A DNA stretch of 64,000 bases from Symsagittifera roscoffensis (lineage: Eukaryota; Xenacoelomorpha; Acoela; Convolutidae), in NCBI RefSeq assembly GCF_963678635.1, contig NC_087071.1:45061095-45125094 (forward strand), in the 5' to 3' direction. Positions 37,697-49,718 of the stretch are shown piece by piece; position 1 is the first letter of the stretch; each line of letters opens with the position of its first letter. The notes under the pieces are model-generated. The model saw only the letters and a list, made by a program, of their open reading frames with translations, searched no databases and was not told the DNA's origin. The translations under genes were made by a program, and so were the position numbers.

Positions 37697-39755
37697 TTTT
37701 TTTCAAAGTTCAAACTTACTGATCAAATCAAATATGAAATTATTTAACAGACAAAAATTTTCTAAAAATGCAAACTAAAGTCTGCAACAAGCTTAAATAA
37801 GCTTCAGATTTTTTGTAGACAAAAGCAATTATTTACAAGTAGTTGTTTGTCTGGTAGTTTCTTATTCAATTTCAATTTTAATCATTATGTTTATCAATCA
37901 AGAGACAAACACAGACAGCACGTGTATTTAACATATGTCCATTTATTCAGAGGCCAAAAATTTACAGCAGTATTTAACAAAAATTTCCGCTGATAAATTT
38001 TGACCCTTTGCCTCTAAAAACACCAATTTTGATAGTCAACTCTTTTAAATTTTAATTGAGAAGACATCGAAGTATTTTTATTTATATATTTAAACAAGAC
38101 TGCTCGTTTCAGGGCAAAATACTGAAGGTTCCGACTGTCTCTTAGTGTCGATGGAGTTGTACTCACCTCTCCAAATCTCTATAGCCATACGAGAAACGAG
38201 AAACACTGACTGGTGAAAATATTTTTTTTTTAGCTCAGAGCAACAAAAATTATCCAATGATTTAGTCATTTTCTGCTAAGAATTTTCTGATAAAAAGTTA
38301 AAAGGTCAAAATTTGTCTGTTGAAAAACTTACCCCAAACACAAGTATTCCGTTATTTTGAAATTTGGCTATTAAATTGAAGGTGTCAGGAGCAAAAAAAA
38401 GCCAAAACATACAGTATATCTTCCTGTAAATTACGAGATATCTTACTTTTCTTTGTTCTGACAGAACGTTGCCAAATAATTGACTAGTACAATTCTTTTT
38501 GAACATTGGCAACCAAAAATATTTGAGCCGTTCGAAAAAAATGCCCAATTCAGGGAGGCATATCAGAGTTTTTCACAGAAAAATTGATAAAAATGATAAA
38601 CACATTTTTCCGAAAAAAGCTTACATGATTAAAAAAATCAAATTTGGTGTTTTTTCTCATACCTCTTTATTTTGAGTCTTTTCTTTTTCTATAGTTGTAG
38701 TTCTGACCATTTAAAATATGGGGAGGAATTTTGTAATCGGGTGTGTTTTAGTTTTGTTCTTTTTTTCCTGTTTTTCTTTTTCATGCAAAAACAAGCAACA
38801 CAAGTAATTATGGGAATGAGTCGAATGATATATTATTTTAAAGCTCTTTCAATTGTAATTCAAACGATTTTTAAAAGATTCCAAAAAAAACTTTCACAGT
38901 ATGGAGAAAAACGAATTTAAAGCTTTTGATTTTTATTCTTAACTCAAGCGAATAGTTAAGTTGTTTTTGGATGTTTTTAGCGCTCTTTGGGATCTAACAA
39001 CTTCAAAAACTGAAAATTTTTTACAAAAAATTTGAAAACGTTTTTTGAAACTAAAGCTCCCTTTACGAATAAACAATTTCAAAGAACCGAAAATTTTCTA
39101 CCAAAAATTTGAAAAGTTTTTTGAATTTGGACAAATACTTGCTGATGTATACTAACTAAGGTATAGGGGGATTAAATAGATGCAAAGGGAAATGCGGCAA
39201 AACACAGATCTGCTCACAGGGTGTGGGTTTTGTTATTCTCTTTGTGGATGGAGGGATTCCGTCATGCGCGTGAAATTGCGAGGTAAAAATTGATAAAAAC
39301 CACCAAAAACTTTTGTTGCTAAAAACAGACAAGTAAAACGTAAACTGTAAAAAAAAAATTGGGAAACGAGATGTTTAAAAAACAGATCTTCTTAACTGAG
39401 TCTTATCTCTAATCTTTTGATATAATCGCAACATAAAAATGCTTTAGCACAGTCTACTTTCAGTTATAGAAATAATTGTCTTGATTGGATTCTTACCTCT
39501 CCAAGAAACCTAATAGCAACCCCAATTCGAATGAGGGAAGATATTTTTAGTGCTATCGTTTTTTTGAAATTTTTTAAAAAGTAAGCAAACGCTATCTTAA
39601 TAAGGTATTTTAGCTGCTAATTTAAAACTGCTTTCCAAAATTCATCACTAAAACGAACGCAGAAGCACGAATCAACTATGCTCGGTGAAATAATCAACAC
39701 TCAAAATCGTTTAGCTCTGAATTTCTACAAACTATTTGGTCCCGCTGAAACTTAC
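37697..39755. other. AT-rich DNA upstream of CAP exon 1
   Basis: Presumed promoter side of the CAP gene (or an intron if the 39756-39837 exon is used). It contains weak copies of the dispersed repeat family at 38790-38960 and 39480-39600. No TATA box or other promoter element can be picked out with confidence. Confidence 0.4.
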
Positions 39756-39837
39756 CTCCTATTATTTTAGCTTTGTGTAAGCCGTTGAGAAGAGTTAAGA
39801 AAACAATAAAAACTGTATTTTTTATATCGATGCGCAT
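39756..39837 (-). CDS. Candidate alternative first exon with signal peptide
   Basis: Minus-strand ATG at 39837, then 27 codons plus one base, ending at a strong GTAAGT donor. The peptide starts MRIDIKNTVFIVFLTLLNGL, a good signal-peptide shape. The donor phase (one base, G) is the same as that of CAP exon 1, and both would join in frame to the exon at 34302-34459 giving a Glu at the junction. It may therefore be an alternative first exon of the CAP gene, or the first exon of a lost duplicate. No transcript evidence is available here. Confidence 0.4.
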
Positions 39838-40766
39838 TTCTTAATTGAACTCCGAAAAACGGCTGGCAGAAATTCTTATACCAGTTTCTACTGCTTGTAA
39901 GGTTGCTAGTTTTAGTTTTCCATTCTTACAAAACAAATTACTAGTTCAATGGTCTATTGTCTTTTCTCGCATTTTTCAAGGTCGCATGATTTTAACAAGA
40001 GATTTAAATAACGCGACAAATTTATATGAAAAGTCGGAAATATATATCGGAAAGTAGAGAATCGATGCAAACTTCATTTGCTATGTTCACTAGTCGTTCA
40101 AGGAGGAGTTTCTTGAAATACCTTGCAAAATTCTTGCACAATCTTTCAAAGAGGATCATCGTCGCTAAACGAACACAAGAAGATCTTGTAAGAAAACCTA
40201 TCTTGGTCGGCTAGCGTTCTTATTTCTACGTGTTAGCGTAAATGAGATTGAAGTTGTATGTTTTTTTTCTAAGTTACATCAAGTATCACACAGGACGCAA
40301 ACTGACCACAATTATGGACGAAATTTTGACGAACAGAGCAAGAGTAGGTATTTTGGGCTGGAACATTTTTCATGCGAAATCAATCACAAAACACAGAGAA
40401 ATCATACGATAAGCTGCAATCAGATTTGCGCTGCAAGCTCAATGTGAAAACAGTTTTGCAATTATACCATATCCTAATTTGAGTCTATCTTAGGGGGGTT
40501 TTAGTTCGAGGAAATCTGTTGTGAGTGCTCAAATTTTGGAAGGGGCAGCCGTTAGGTTTTGCAGAAAACATAGAGTCACAGTCCTTACATGAAAGGACCG
40601 TTACAATTGGATTCTGACTTGATCCTTTAATCAGCAGTGTATAAAAAATATTTTCTCCAAATCCAAATAGACAGTTTTTTCTACTTAAAGTAATTACTTT
40701 GAGTACTCCGACTCAAGTAATTTTCTTTGAATTAAAACAATTTTAAGTTTAGTTTGAAATTAATTA
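39838..40766. other. Intergenic DNA
   Basis: About 0.9 kb with no recognised gene. Short open frames at 39845-40057 and 40026-40214 lack any domain. Confidence 0.5.
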
Positions 40767-40962
40767 TGCACTCACATACACATAAGTGCTCAAACACACA
40801 AACACACACGCACACATTCAGAGACACGTCCGCGCACAAAAACACTCACACACTCATATAACAGACACATGCTCTCAAATACAAACACACAGATACCGAT
40901 ACACACTCACTCAAACACATACAGACACGCACACGTAACACAATCACATCATGTACACACAA
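40767..40962. repeat. CA-type microsatellite, left part
   Basis: Degenerate CACA/CACAT tract, interrupted by the inverted-terminus element at 40963-41872 and resumed beyond it. Confidence 0.85.
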
Positions 40963-41872
40963 CCGGGTTGACCTCCATAGACCAAAAATGCTAATCATAC
41001 AATTCCATAAACTATGTCTATGAAAAATTACTAGTCATACAAATATCATACATTTTGCTAAAATGGTGTCATTGAATTTTCGAAAAACGTTTCTCTTGTT
41101 TTGGCATAAAATCCGGTGTATCGTAGTAAATAAAAAAAGAAAAACTTTTTGTCAAAAAAATGCTAATCATACAATTTCCATATATGGAAAATGTATGACT
41201 AGCATTTTTTTGACGGCGACGACAAAAATTTTTCAAAGTATTTTCGAAGTTGCCCCTAAAAGTGTTTTGTGTTTTTTTCAACCGCAAATTGATTTTCGTA
41301 ATCAAACAAACAATTTTTGAAAAAAAAACTGCATGCAAAAATTATTTTTTTGTGTGTATAACGTAGTCCTGGATATACTTAAATTGGATTTTTTTCCTTT
41401 TGTCTTCATAACTTTTTTCAAAAACGCTGATAACTCTTTTTTCTTTTGTATGACATGTTTTTGTATGCCTTGATCAATGTCTGGTAATTTCAAAAATTCA
41501 AGTTTTAGAAATAATCATCTTTGAAAATGTTTGCCAAAATTTAGAAGTTCGTTACTTTCGTTATACTATTTATTCGAGACAGAATTAAAACATTTCAGGC
41601 TGTTTCCAATGCATTTTCAATGCGAGATGGCCTAACTTTTGGTTACTACAATTGAGTAACCAAGGCTTATGACATTTGTGTTCGGTTACGAACACAACCA
41701 AAAAAATTTGAGAAATTAAAATCTAAAAAATCAATATTTTTGGTTTATGGAAAAATGCCAGTCATACATTTTCCATATGTGAAAAAATACTTATCATAGA
41801 CCTTTTATACAACTTTCTGTACTTATGAAATTCCATGAAAAGTGTATGATTAGCATTTTTGGTCAACCCGGG
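40963..41872. mobile_element. Non-autonomous inverted-terminus element inside the microsatellite
   Basis: Ends in an inverted pair: left CCGGGTTGACC and then, after about 10 extra bases, AAAAATGCTAATCATAC; right is the complement without the extra bases. 910 bp, no transposase. Smaller ATGCTAATCATAC motifs recur inside in both orientations, including the perfect-looking dyad at 41151-41214. It splits a CA-type microsatellite. The target duplication cannot be read in the repeat tract. Confidence 0.7.
41151..41214. repeat. 64-bp near-perfect dyad
   Basis: Two 32-base arms meet at CCATATATGG, starting GTCAAAAAAATGCTAATCAT and ending in its near complement, with only a few mismatches. It lies in the inverted-terminus element and looks like a miniature copy of that element's own ends. 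Confidence 0.75.
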
Positions 41873-42078
41873 CACTCAAACACACAAATATACCCACATC
41901 ACACACTTTCACGCGCAATCAAACACATAATCATACTCATCCCACACACATATATATAAATACACACGCACGAAAACACACACACACATACGGATCGACT
42001 CAATTACACACACAGATACACACAAATACACACAAGAACACACGAAAACACACACACACACACGCAAAAACCCATATA
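41873..42078. repeat. CA-type microsatellite, right part
   Basis: Continuation of the tract at 40767-40962 with CACACA, ACACAAATA and similar units. Confidence 0.85.
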
Positions 42079-42188
42079 CAACTACAGAGAGTTAGTAGTT
42101 TTATCTATATAATTTTTATATCAGGTTAAGAATAGTTTTTCTATCCAATTATGTCTTTTTTTTAAGAGAGCTGATTGTTGACTTTCAA

Positions 42189-42605
42189 TACCGGGTTGAA
42201 CAATAATGCTAATCATGCAGCTTTCATATACTGAAAAATTCTAATCATACACCTAAACATAGCTGTCTGACACAAACAATATACTATAAGTAGCAAACCG
42301 AACACAAGGGGCAAAGACGCGGGTTGGATTCACGAAAGATTTAACAAAGCATTTTTGACAATTACTTCAAACACTTTTTGTGTCGCTAAAAAACAATGCT
42401 AGTCATATATTTCCAGTAATGGAAATTGTAAAATTGCCAAAAAATTATTCTACTTTATTAATGACAAGACACCAATTTTTTAGCTAAAACGAGAAAAAGT
42501 TTATTTTTATTTTCAATCCTATCATTTTAGCGAAAAACTTTGAAATTTGTATGACAAGCAATATTTCATAGACTAAGTTTCTGGAACTGTATGATTAACA
42601 ATTTA
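42189..42605. mobile_element. Second, decayed relative of the inverted-terminus element
   Basis: Starts ACCGGGTTGAACAATAATGC, close to the left end at 40963, and shares internal ATGCTAATCAT motifs. From 42433 it merges into sequence that recurs in each unit of the neighbouring tandem array. Confidence 0.5.
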
Positions 42606-45600
42606 AGTAAGCACTTTGTGGTTGAACTCGGCATCCAGTAGATTAACTCGGCAAGCAAGCAGCCCATGTTTGTTTCCGATCGATTGCCACAATTCTGGAC
42701 TCGACATCAGTTGACCAATGGTTTCATGTCTGCAACGGTGATAACATCACCGACTGGTTGCATCAACAAAGTTTCTTTCTCAAAGATACCTGTTTGGCCT
42801 TTCAAGCCAATTAAAGAGTATAGAAGTCGACCGTGAGCCATTGGCTGCAAGAAGCCAGGTGAGAAATCCAACCGTATATTGTCATAATCATCTTCTATCG
42901 GATCGAACGGTTTAGTTACATCTACTGGCTGAATTATTTATCTCTCCGCAACCGCTTTCGAAACAATTCGTACGATATTTTTGGAGAGCCAACACCGAAA
43001 AATCCGATTGTGTCTCCGCTTTGTTATCATTATTAAGCACGATCAACAATGCGTAGGCTACATCCGTTCCGTCACTCATCGGCAATTCGTTGTACTACGT
43101 TTCACTAAGTACAATTGAAACGGAGTGTGCCTTATCTAAAAAGCAAAAAGTAAAACCGTTATGCAAGGTGGAGCATGGAAGTGATCAGTGTGCAATTTTA
43201 AGCTGGTTTTTAGTGAATATTAGGTTCAAAAAGGTTATTGACGAGGTTTTGAACACTAGCATGTGCTTAGTCGAAAGCTCGCTCAATGTCAGCACGCTCA
43301 CTTTCGTTTCCGACGATCCCAGTAGTCTCGAGGTTGTTACACCGAATCAATTTCTACTGGGTCAGCACAGTTTGGTGTTTCCATCCCATCTTTAATGTCT
43401 ATCGAAACTGTTCACCAATCAAAACGCTATGCGCGTGCGCAGTCTTAGGCAATTTTGCAGCAAGGGTTAAGTGAGAATGTCCTGACATTAAAAAAGACAG
43501 TTTCGTGGCATGCTCCTACAGAATATAATTTGATTACAGCGAAGACAAGGAGGCCCGTTCTGCAATCCTTAAAACAGTCTCCGGAAACTATACACGACCG
43601 ATCGTAAAGGTCGTTCTATCTACCTTGCGTTCGGGGCGGACGATGTTAATGCTATTAAGAATTAAGCTGAAAGCGTTTTTACGCTAATTGAAAGCAAGTA
43701 AATATGCTATAAAGCATTAAGCTGAAAGTAATTTCACGCTAGTAGAAAGCAACTAAAACAGTGGTTAGCATAGGCGATTGCCAATACCTAGTTTGAGGGT
43801 TCGAGCCCATAGGTATTGAGGTTTGGCTCTTTTCCAGTTTCCCACCCCCTCGGAAAATTATAAAATTAAGCTGTTTAAAAATTGTTCACATGGCATTTGG
43901 CATGAAAAAATAGTTTTGTTCAATTTTTCACGCTGACACGATTGAATTCCTTTTTTATTCAGAAAATTCATTTTGAATTGATTTCCTGTTTTTGAGTTTC
44001 AGAAAAAACCAAAGTGGGATGGTAAAGGAGCGTACCGTTTGCCGAAAAATTATTCTATTTTATTAATGACAACACACCAACCTTTGAGCTAGAACAAGAA
44101 AAAGTTTCTTTTTATTTTCAAATCTACCATTTTAGCGAAAAGTTTTGAAATTTGTATGAAAAGCAATATTTCATAGACTAAGTTTATGAAACTGTATGAT
44201 TAACCATTTGAACCCTTGGTCAACTGATGTCGAGTCCAGAATTTTGGCAACCCGAAGGGCAACAAACATGGGCTGCTTGCTTGCCGAGCTCAACCACTGA
44301 TTGCTTGTCGAGTAAGCACTTAGTGGTTGAACTCGGCATTCAGTGGATGAACTCGGCATCAGTTGACCAATGGTTTTGTGTCTCCAATCGCGATAACCTC
44401 ACTGACTGGTTGCATCAACAAAATTTCTTTCTCAAAGATAACTCTTTGGCCTTTCAAGCCAATTAAAGAGTATAGAAGTCGACTGTGAGCCATTGGCTGC
44501 AAGAAACCAAGTGAGAAGTCCAACCGTATATTGTCATAATCATCTTGTATCGGATCGAACGATTTAGTTACATTTACTGGCTGAATTCATCATCTCTCCG
44601 CAACCGCTTTCGAAACACGTCATACGATATTTTTGGATAGCCCTCACAGAAAAATCCGATTGTGGATCCGCTTTTTTATCATTAAGCACGATCAACAATT
44701 CGTAGGCTACATCCGTTCCGTCACTCATCGGTAACTCGTTGTACTACGTTTCACTCAGTACAATTGAAAAGAGTTGTGCATTCTCTAAAAAGCAAAAAGC
44801 AAAACCGTTATGCAAGGTGGAGCATGGAAGTGATTAGTTTGCAATTTTAAGCTGGTTTTTAATGGATCTTAGGTTCGAAAGGGTTATTGACGAAGTTTGA
44901 ACACTAGCATGTGCTTAGTCGAAAGCTAGTTCAATACCAGCATGCTCACTGCCGTTTCCGACGATCCCAGTAGTCTCGAGGCTGTTACACCGAATCAATT
45001 TCTACTGGGACAGCACAGTTTGAGGTTTCCATCCCAGCTTTAATGTCTATCGAAACTGTTTACCAATCAAAACGCTATGCATGTGCGCAGTCTTAGGCAA
45101 TTTTGCAGCAATGGTCAAGTGAGAATGTCCTGGCATTAAAAAAGACAGCTTAGTGGCCTGCTCCTACAGAATGTAATTTGATTACAGCGAAGACAAGGAG
45201 GCCCGTTCTGCAATCCTTAAAACAGTCTCCGGAAACTATACACGACCGATCGTAAAGGTCGTTCTAATTACCTTGCTTTCGGTGCGGACGATGTTAATGC
45301 CATTAAGCATTAAGCTGAAAGCATTTTTACGCTAATTGAAAGCAAGTATATATGCTATAAAGCATTAAGCTGAAAGTAATTTTACACTAGTTGGAAGCAA
45401 CTAAAACAGTGGTTAGCATAGGCAATAGCCAATACCTAGTTTGAGGGTTCGAGCCCATAGGTATTGAGGTTTGGCTATTTTCCAGTTTCCCACCCCCTCG
45501 GAAAATTATAAAATTAAGCTGTTTAAAAATTGTTCACATGGCATTTTGCATGAAAAAATGGTTTTAAAAAATTGTTCAATTTTTCACGCTGACACGTTTT

Positions 45601-47209
45601 AATTAGTTTTTTTATTCAGAAAATTCATTTTAAATTGATTTCCTTTTTTTGAGTTTCAGAAAAAATCAAAGTGGGACTGTAAAGGTGCGTGCTTTTTGCC
45701 GAAAAATTATTCTATTTTATGAATGACAACACAACAACACACTTTGAGCTAAAACAAGAAAAAGTTTCCCTTTATTTTCAATTCTACCAGTTTAGCGAAA
45801 AGTTTTGAAATTTGTATGACAAACAATATTTCATAGACTAATTTTATGGAACTGTGTGATTAACAATTTAAACCACTGGTCAACTGATATCGAGTCCAGA
45901 AATTTGGCAACCCGAATGGCAACAAACATGGGCTGCTTGCTTGCCGAGCTCAATCACTGATTGCTTGTCGAGTAAGCACTTAGTGGTTGAACTCGGCATT
46001 CAGTGGAAGAACTCGGCATCAGTTGACCAATAATTTTGTGTCTCCAATCGCGATAACCTCACTGACTGGTTGCATCAACAAAATTTCTTTCTCAAAGATA
46101 ACTGTTTGGCCTTTCAAGCCAATTAAAGAGTATAGAAGTCGACTGTGAGCCATTGGCTGCAAGAAACCAGGTGGAAAATCCAACCGTATATTGTCATAAT
46201 CATCTTCTATCGGATCGAATGGTTTAGTTACATCTACTGGCTGATTTCATCATCTCTCCGCAACCGCTTTCGAAATACTTCATACGATATTTTTGGATAG
46301 CCGTCACCGAAAAATTTGATTGTGTCTCCGCTTTATTATCATTAAGCACGATCAACAATGCGTAGGCTACATCTTTTCCGTCACTCATCGGCATTTCGTT
46401 GTACTACGTTTCACTCTAGTAATGTTTATTCTCTAATAAGCAAAAAGCAAAACCGTTATGCAAGGTTGAGCATGGAAGTGATTAGTTTGCAACTTTAAGC
46501 TGGTTTTTACTGAATCTTAGGTTCAAAAAGGTTATTGACGAGGTTTTGAACACTAGCATGTGCTTAGTCGAAAACTCGCTCAATGCCAGCACGCTCACTG
46601 CCGTTTCCGACGATCACAGTAGTCTCGAGGCTGTTACACCGAATCACTTTCTACCGGGACAGCACAGTTTGAGGTTTCAATCCCATCTTTAATGTCTATC
46701 GAAACTGTTTACCAATCAAAGCGCTATGCGCGTGCGCAGTCTTAGTCAATTTTGCAGCAATGGTTAAGTGAAAATGTCCTGGCATTAAAAAAAACAGTTG
46801 AGTGGCATGCTCCTACAGAATGTAATTTGATTACAGCGAAGACAAGGAGGCCCGTTCTGCAATCCTTAAAACAGTCTCCGGAAACTATACACGACCGATC
46901 GTAATGGTCGTTCCATTTAACTTGCCTTCGGGGCGGAGGATGTTAATGCTATTAAGCATTAAGCTGAAAGCATTTTTACGCTAATTGAAAGCAAGTATAT
47001 ATGCTATAAAGCATTAAGCTGAAAATAACTTCACACTAGTTGGATGCAACTAAAACAGTGGTTAGCATAGGCAATTGCCAATACCTATTGTGAGGGTTCG
47101 AGCCCATAGGTTTTGAGGTTTGTCTCTTTTCCAGTTTCCCACCTCCTCGGAAAGTTATAAAGTTAAGCGGTTTAAAAATTGTTCACATGGCATTTTGCAT
47201 GAAAAAATT
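42433..47209 (+). repeat. Three-unit tandem array of BEL/Pao-derived fragments
   Basis: Units of about 1.65 kb start near 42433, 44037 and 45696, marked by GAGTATAGAAGTCGA at about 42818, 44468 and 46128. Each holds pieces related to the RNase H/integrase end of the BEL element at 47210-56380, then an LTR-like stretch beginning TGTTAATGCTATTAAG, a tRNA-like segment, and a GGCTCTTTTCC repeat. These are old fossils, far too decayed to code. The rest of the third unit resumes at 56381-56520, beyond the BEL insertion. Confidence 0.82.
43761..43820 (+). other. tRNA-like segment in array unit 1
   Basis: GTGGTTAGCATAGG resembles a D-arm with A box, and GGGTTCGAGCCC is a good T-arm with B box. Copies lie in unit 2 (45409-45468) and unit 3 (47059-47117). 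A 9-bp stem (CAATACCTA with TAGGTATTG) encloses the T-arm. It is not a functional tRNA: no acceptor stem is seen. Confidence 0.5.
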
Positions 47210-47659
47210 TGATAATGCTACATAGCATTAAAGTTGAAAGTATTAAATTATAGTATCAAGCCGGTATAATTGCTTAGCAATACCAGCTATATAGCTCAGC
47301 GTATACATAGTGGGTTCTGGGGAGTTCGGCGTGGGTTCGATTCTCACCTAAGTCGTTTCATTTGAGAATCCTATTTGAGCCGAACCTGACAGCACATAAA
47401 ATTCTAAAATTTTAATTGGTTTAAAAATGGTTTGCAATTGAGTTTCTGTTAATTAAACTGCGTGAACTAAGTATAAACTCATTGTGAAAAAACACATAAA
47501 AACACATAAATGAATGAGCCCACTTTTTAACTTGATACGTGTAATGTTGTTGCTAATTCCGTGCAATATAAATTACTAAAATTCGCCGTTTATTGATTCT
47601 CTGGAATTAAACCGATTCTGTTTCCTGTTTTTATTCGAGTTATAAAAAAGGCCAGAATA
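47210..47659 (+). repeat. 5' LTR of the BEL/Pao element
   Basis: About 450 bp, ending ...AAAAAAGGCCAGAATA. A probable primer-binding site, TGGTGCCGCGACTCGGGT, follows from 47663. A tRNA-like segment lies at 47285-47352 (TAGCTCAGCG and GGTTCGATTC). Confidence 0.85.
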
Positions 47660-49718
47660 TTTTGGTGCCGCGACTCGGGTAATGTTATCCGAAAGCAAAA
47701 TATATCTGTACATTTTTGTGCGACCTCAAATTGAACGAAACCTATGCCAATGGTCAGATTACGCAAAAACTCAAATTGTGCAACCGACCAAAAAATCAAA
47801 AACAGATCGATTGGCCGAAAGTCAGAAACTCTGAAATACAACTCAGTTAGCGAAATCAAGAACGGTGTCGCTTGCCGAGTTTAGCCGAAACGATACGATC
47901 GACAATTTTTGCCACAACAGCAAACTACTTTTGTCGAAACAACCAGTTCCTGTAGCAGTATCATCCCAAAATCTGCCATAGTCAAAACAAAGCCGACAAC
48001 CCAAAAGGCCGACATCACATAAGGCCGAAAGTGGTATTTTGTGGATTCTTTGTGGACTTTTGGTCTGGAGCTCGGTGAACTCCTGCAAAAAACTTGTAAG
48101 ATCGAACCTGTGTTTTCAACTAATTTTTAGACTCTAATTTGTGCTAGTTTTTTAACCAAAAAAAGTTCTACTTTTTTGATTATCAGTGCTATAAAATCAT
48201 ATACGATGTAATTGATTGCAAACCGATAAAGACCCTCTTAGACACCCTAATACTCGTGCATACCCAGTACCCTAGTACTCCAGGAGAGTCTCGAACCCAA
48301 AAACTTCTGTGAAAATAAAAAATTCTACAAATTTTTGCAAAAAATTTTAACTTTTTGCAAAAAAATTTTTCAAAAAAAAAATTCTCGAAAAAAGGTTATA
48401 CCAACTCTTTCCAAAATTTTTACTGACAAAAAAAATTTTTTTTTGTCCGAATTTAGAGCAAAATTGGAAAACACCGTTTTCGTGTCGCCCGTTCAACCGT
48501 TTAAACCGTCAATCGTGTCGAACAAGTTTTTTGAGTGAATCCCTACCTCGGTTTCCTCCAGTGGTTGGATAAACTTTAAAAATTTGCTCGGCTCGCCCCG
48601 TTTTCGGTCGCATACCGCCGCGACCGATACTACTACCGTTTCGCCGTAACGTCGTTGAGTTTAACCGATAAACCGTACGCGTTAACTTAAATAGTCCTGA
48701 ATCGAAGCCTTAGTAGAACCTTACAAACCCTCAGCTAGGGGTTCTGAAAGTTATTATCGTCATAATTTTTTAAATTTATTTCTATGTGACGACTTTACAA
48801 CAGCAGACTCCTTAAATTGATTGCGATTAAAACAACCGTATCGCTAATCACTCTCAATGGTGTTCATCATTGCTGCGAGTTCTCTCCATCACTCCGTAAA
48901 TACATTACTATTAACTCTACAAAAACGCCTCGACGACACTTTTAAAGTAGTTCCAGGTTTAAGCTTTAATTTGAATGCAAATAACCGGCAAAAGACTGTT
49001 CAATATCTTTTAAGACATTCCCCAAAGTATATGATAGAGAAAAACTTTATCATTTAGCACGATGTTATAAATAATTCATTGAGTAAGCATAGATCAAACA
49101 ACGACAACCCACTTACACCAGAAAGTCTGATTGAAATTTAAAAAGAATATAAAAACTAAATATCAGCCATTATTTACGTACACCGTCAAAATATCCCCAA
49201 AATTTATGGACATTTGGTTGAAACAGGAATATTAACCCTTATTGTGACCAAACATTTAATCTCAAAAAGAAAAGCTAGCAACAAAGATCTAATTCGTAAG
49301 CTTAAATTAATTCATCCTCCGGCGACTTTAGAAATAAGAAATTTGAGAACCATTCGACGTTATTTCCCCAATCTGTCCGAACTTATCAATGAAGTTAAAA
49401 GTCGTCGACCAAGTTCAAGGAAAAGAAAAGCAGATAAGAACAAGACTTCACAAATGACAACAGTCGTAGAATATTTAACACTTGTTAGGCATTATAAATC
49501 TTGATTTGTTTTTTTTTCGTTAAACAAATTCATCTTTATTTTCAATCTTGTAGTGTGTTTTCCTTCTGTTCCGTAGGCAACGAGAATCGTAGGCGTCTTG
49601 CAAGGATCCTCTCGTTCGGTATAGAACGCGGCTACTTGAATTGATTTTAGTTTGATTCCGTCAATCGACACTATTTACTTTTTTTGCTCTTATTTAAAAA
49701 CAAAAAATAAAATTCAAA
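47660..49718 (+). other. Long leader of the BEL/Pao element
   Basis: Two kilobases between primer-binding site and the first gag frame, unusually long. It has a 96-codon basic ORF at 49214-49504 and a 66-codon ORF at 48857-49057, neither recognised. They could be remnants of an extra upstream gene or an inserted fragment. Confidence 0.5.

Noticed and set aside
38150-38200. A possible extra exon with a GTGAGT donor on the minus strand
   Set aside because: The preceding reading frame is short, has no signal-peptide character and no acceptor that can be chosen with confidence.
47285-47352. A genuine tRNA gene
   Set aside because: A-box and B-box motifs are present, but I find no matching acceptor stem or convincing anticodon arm, and the segment is part of an LTR.
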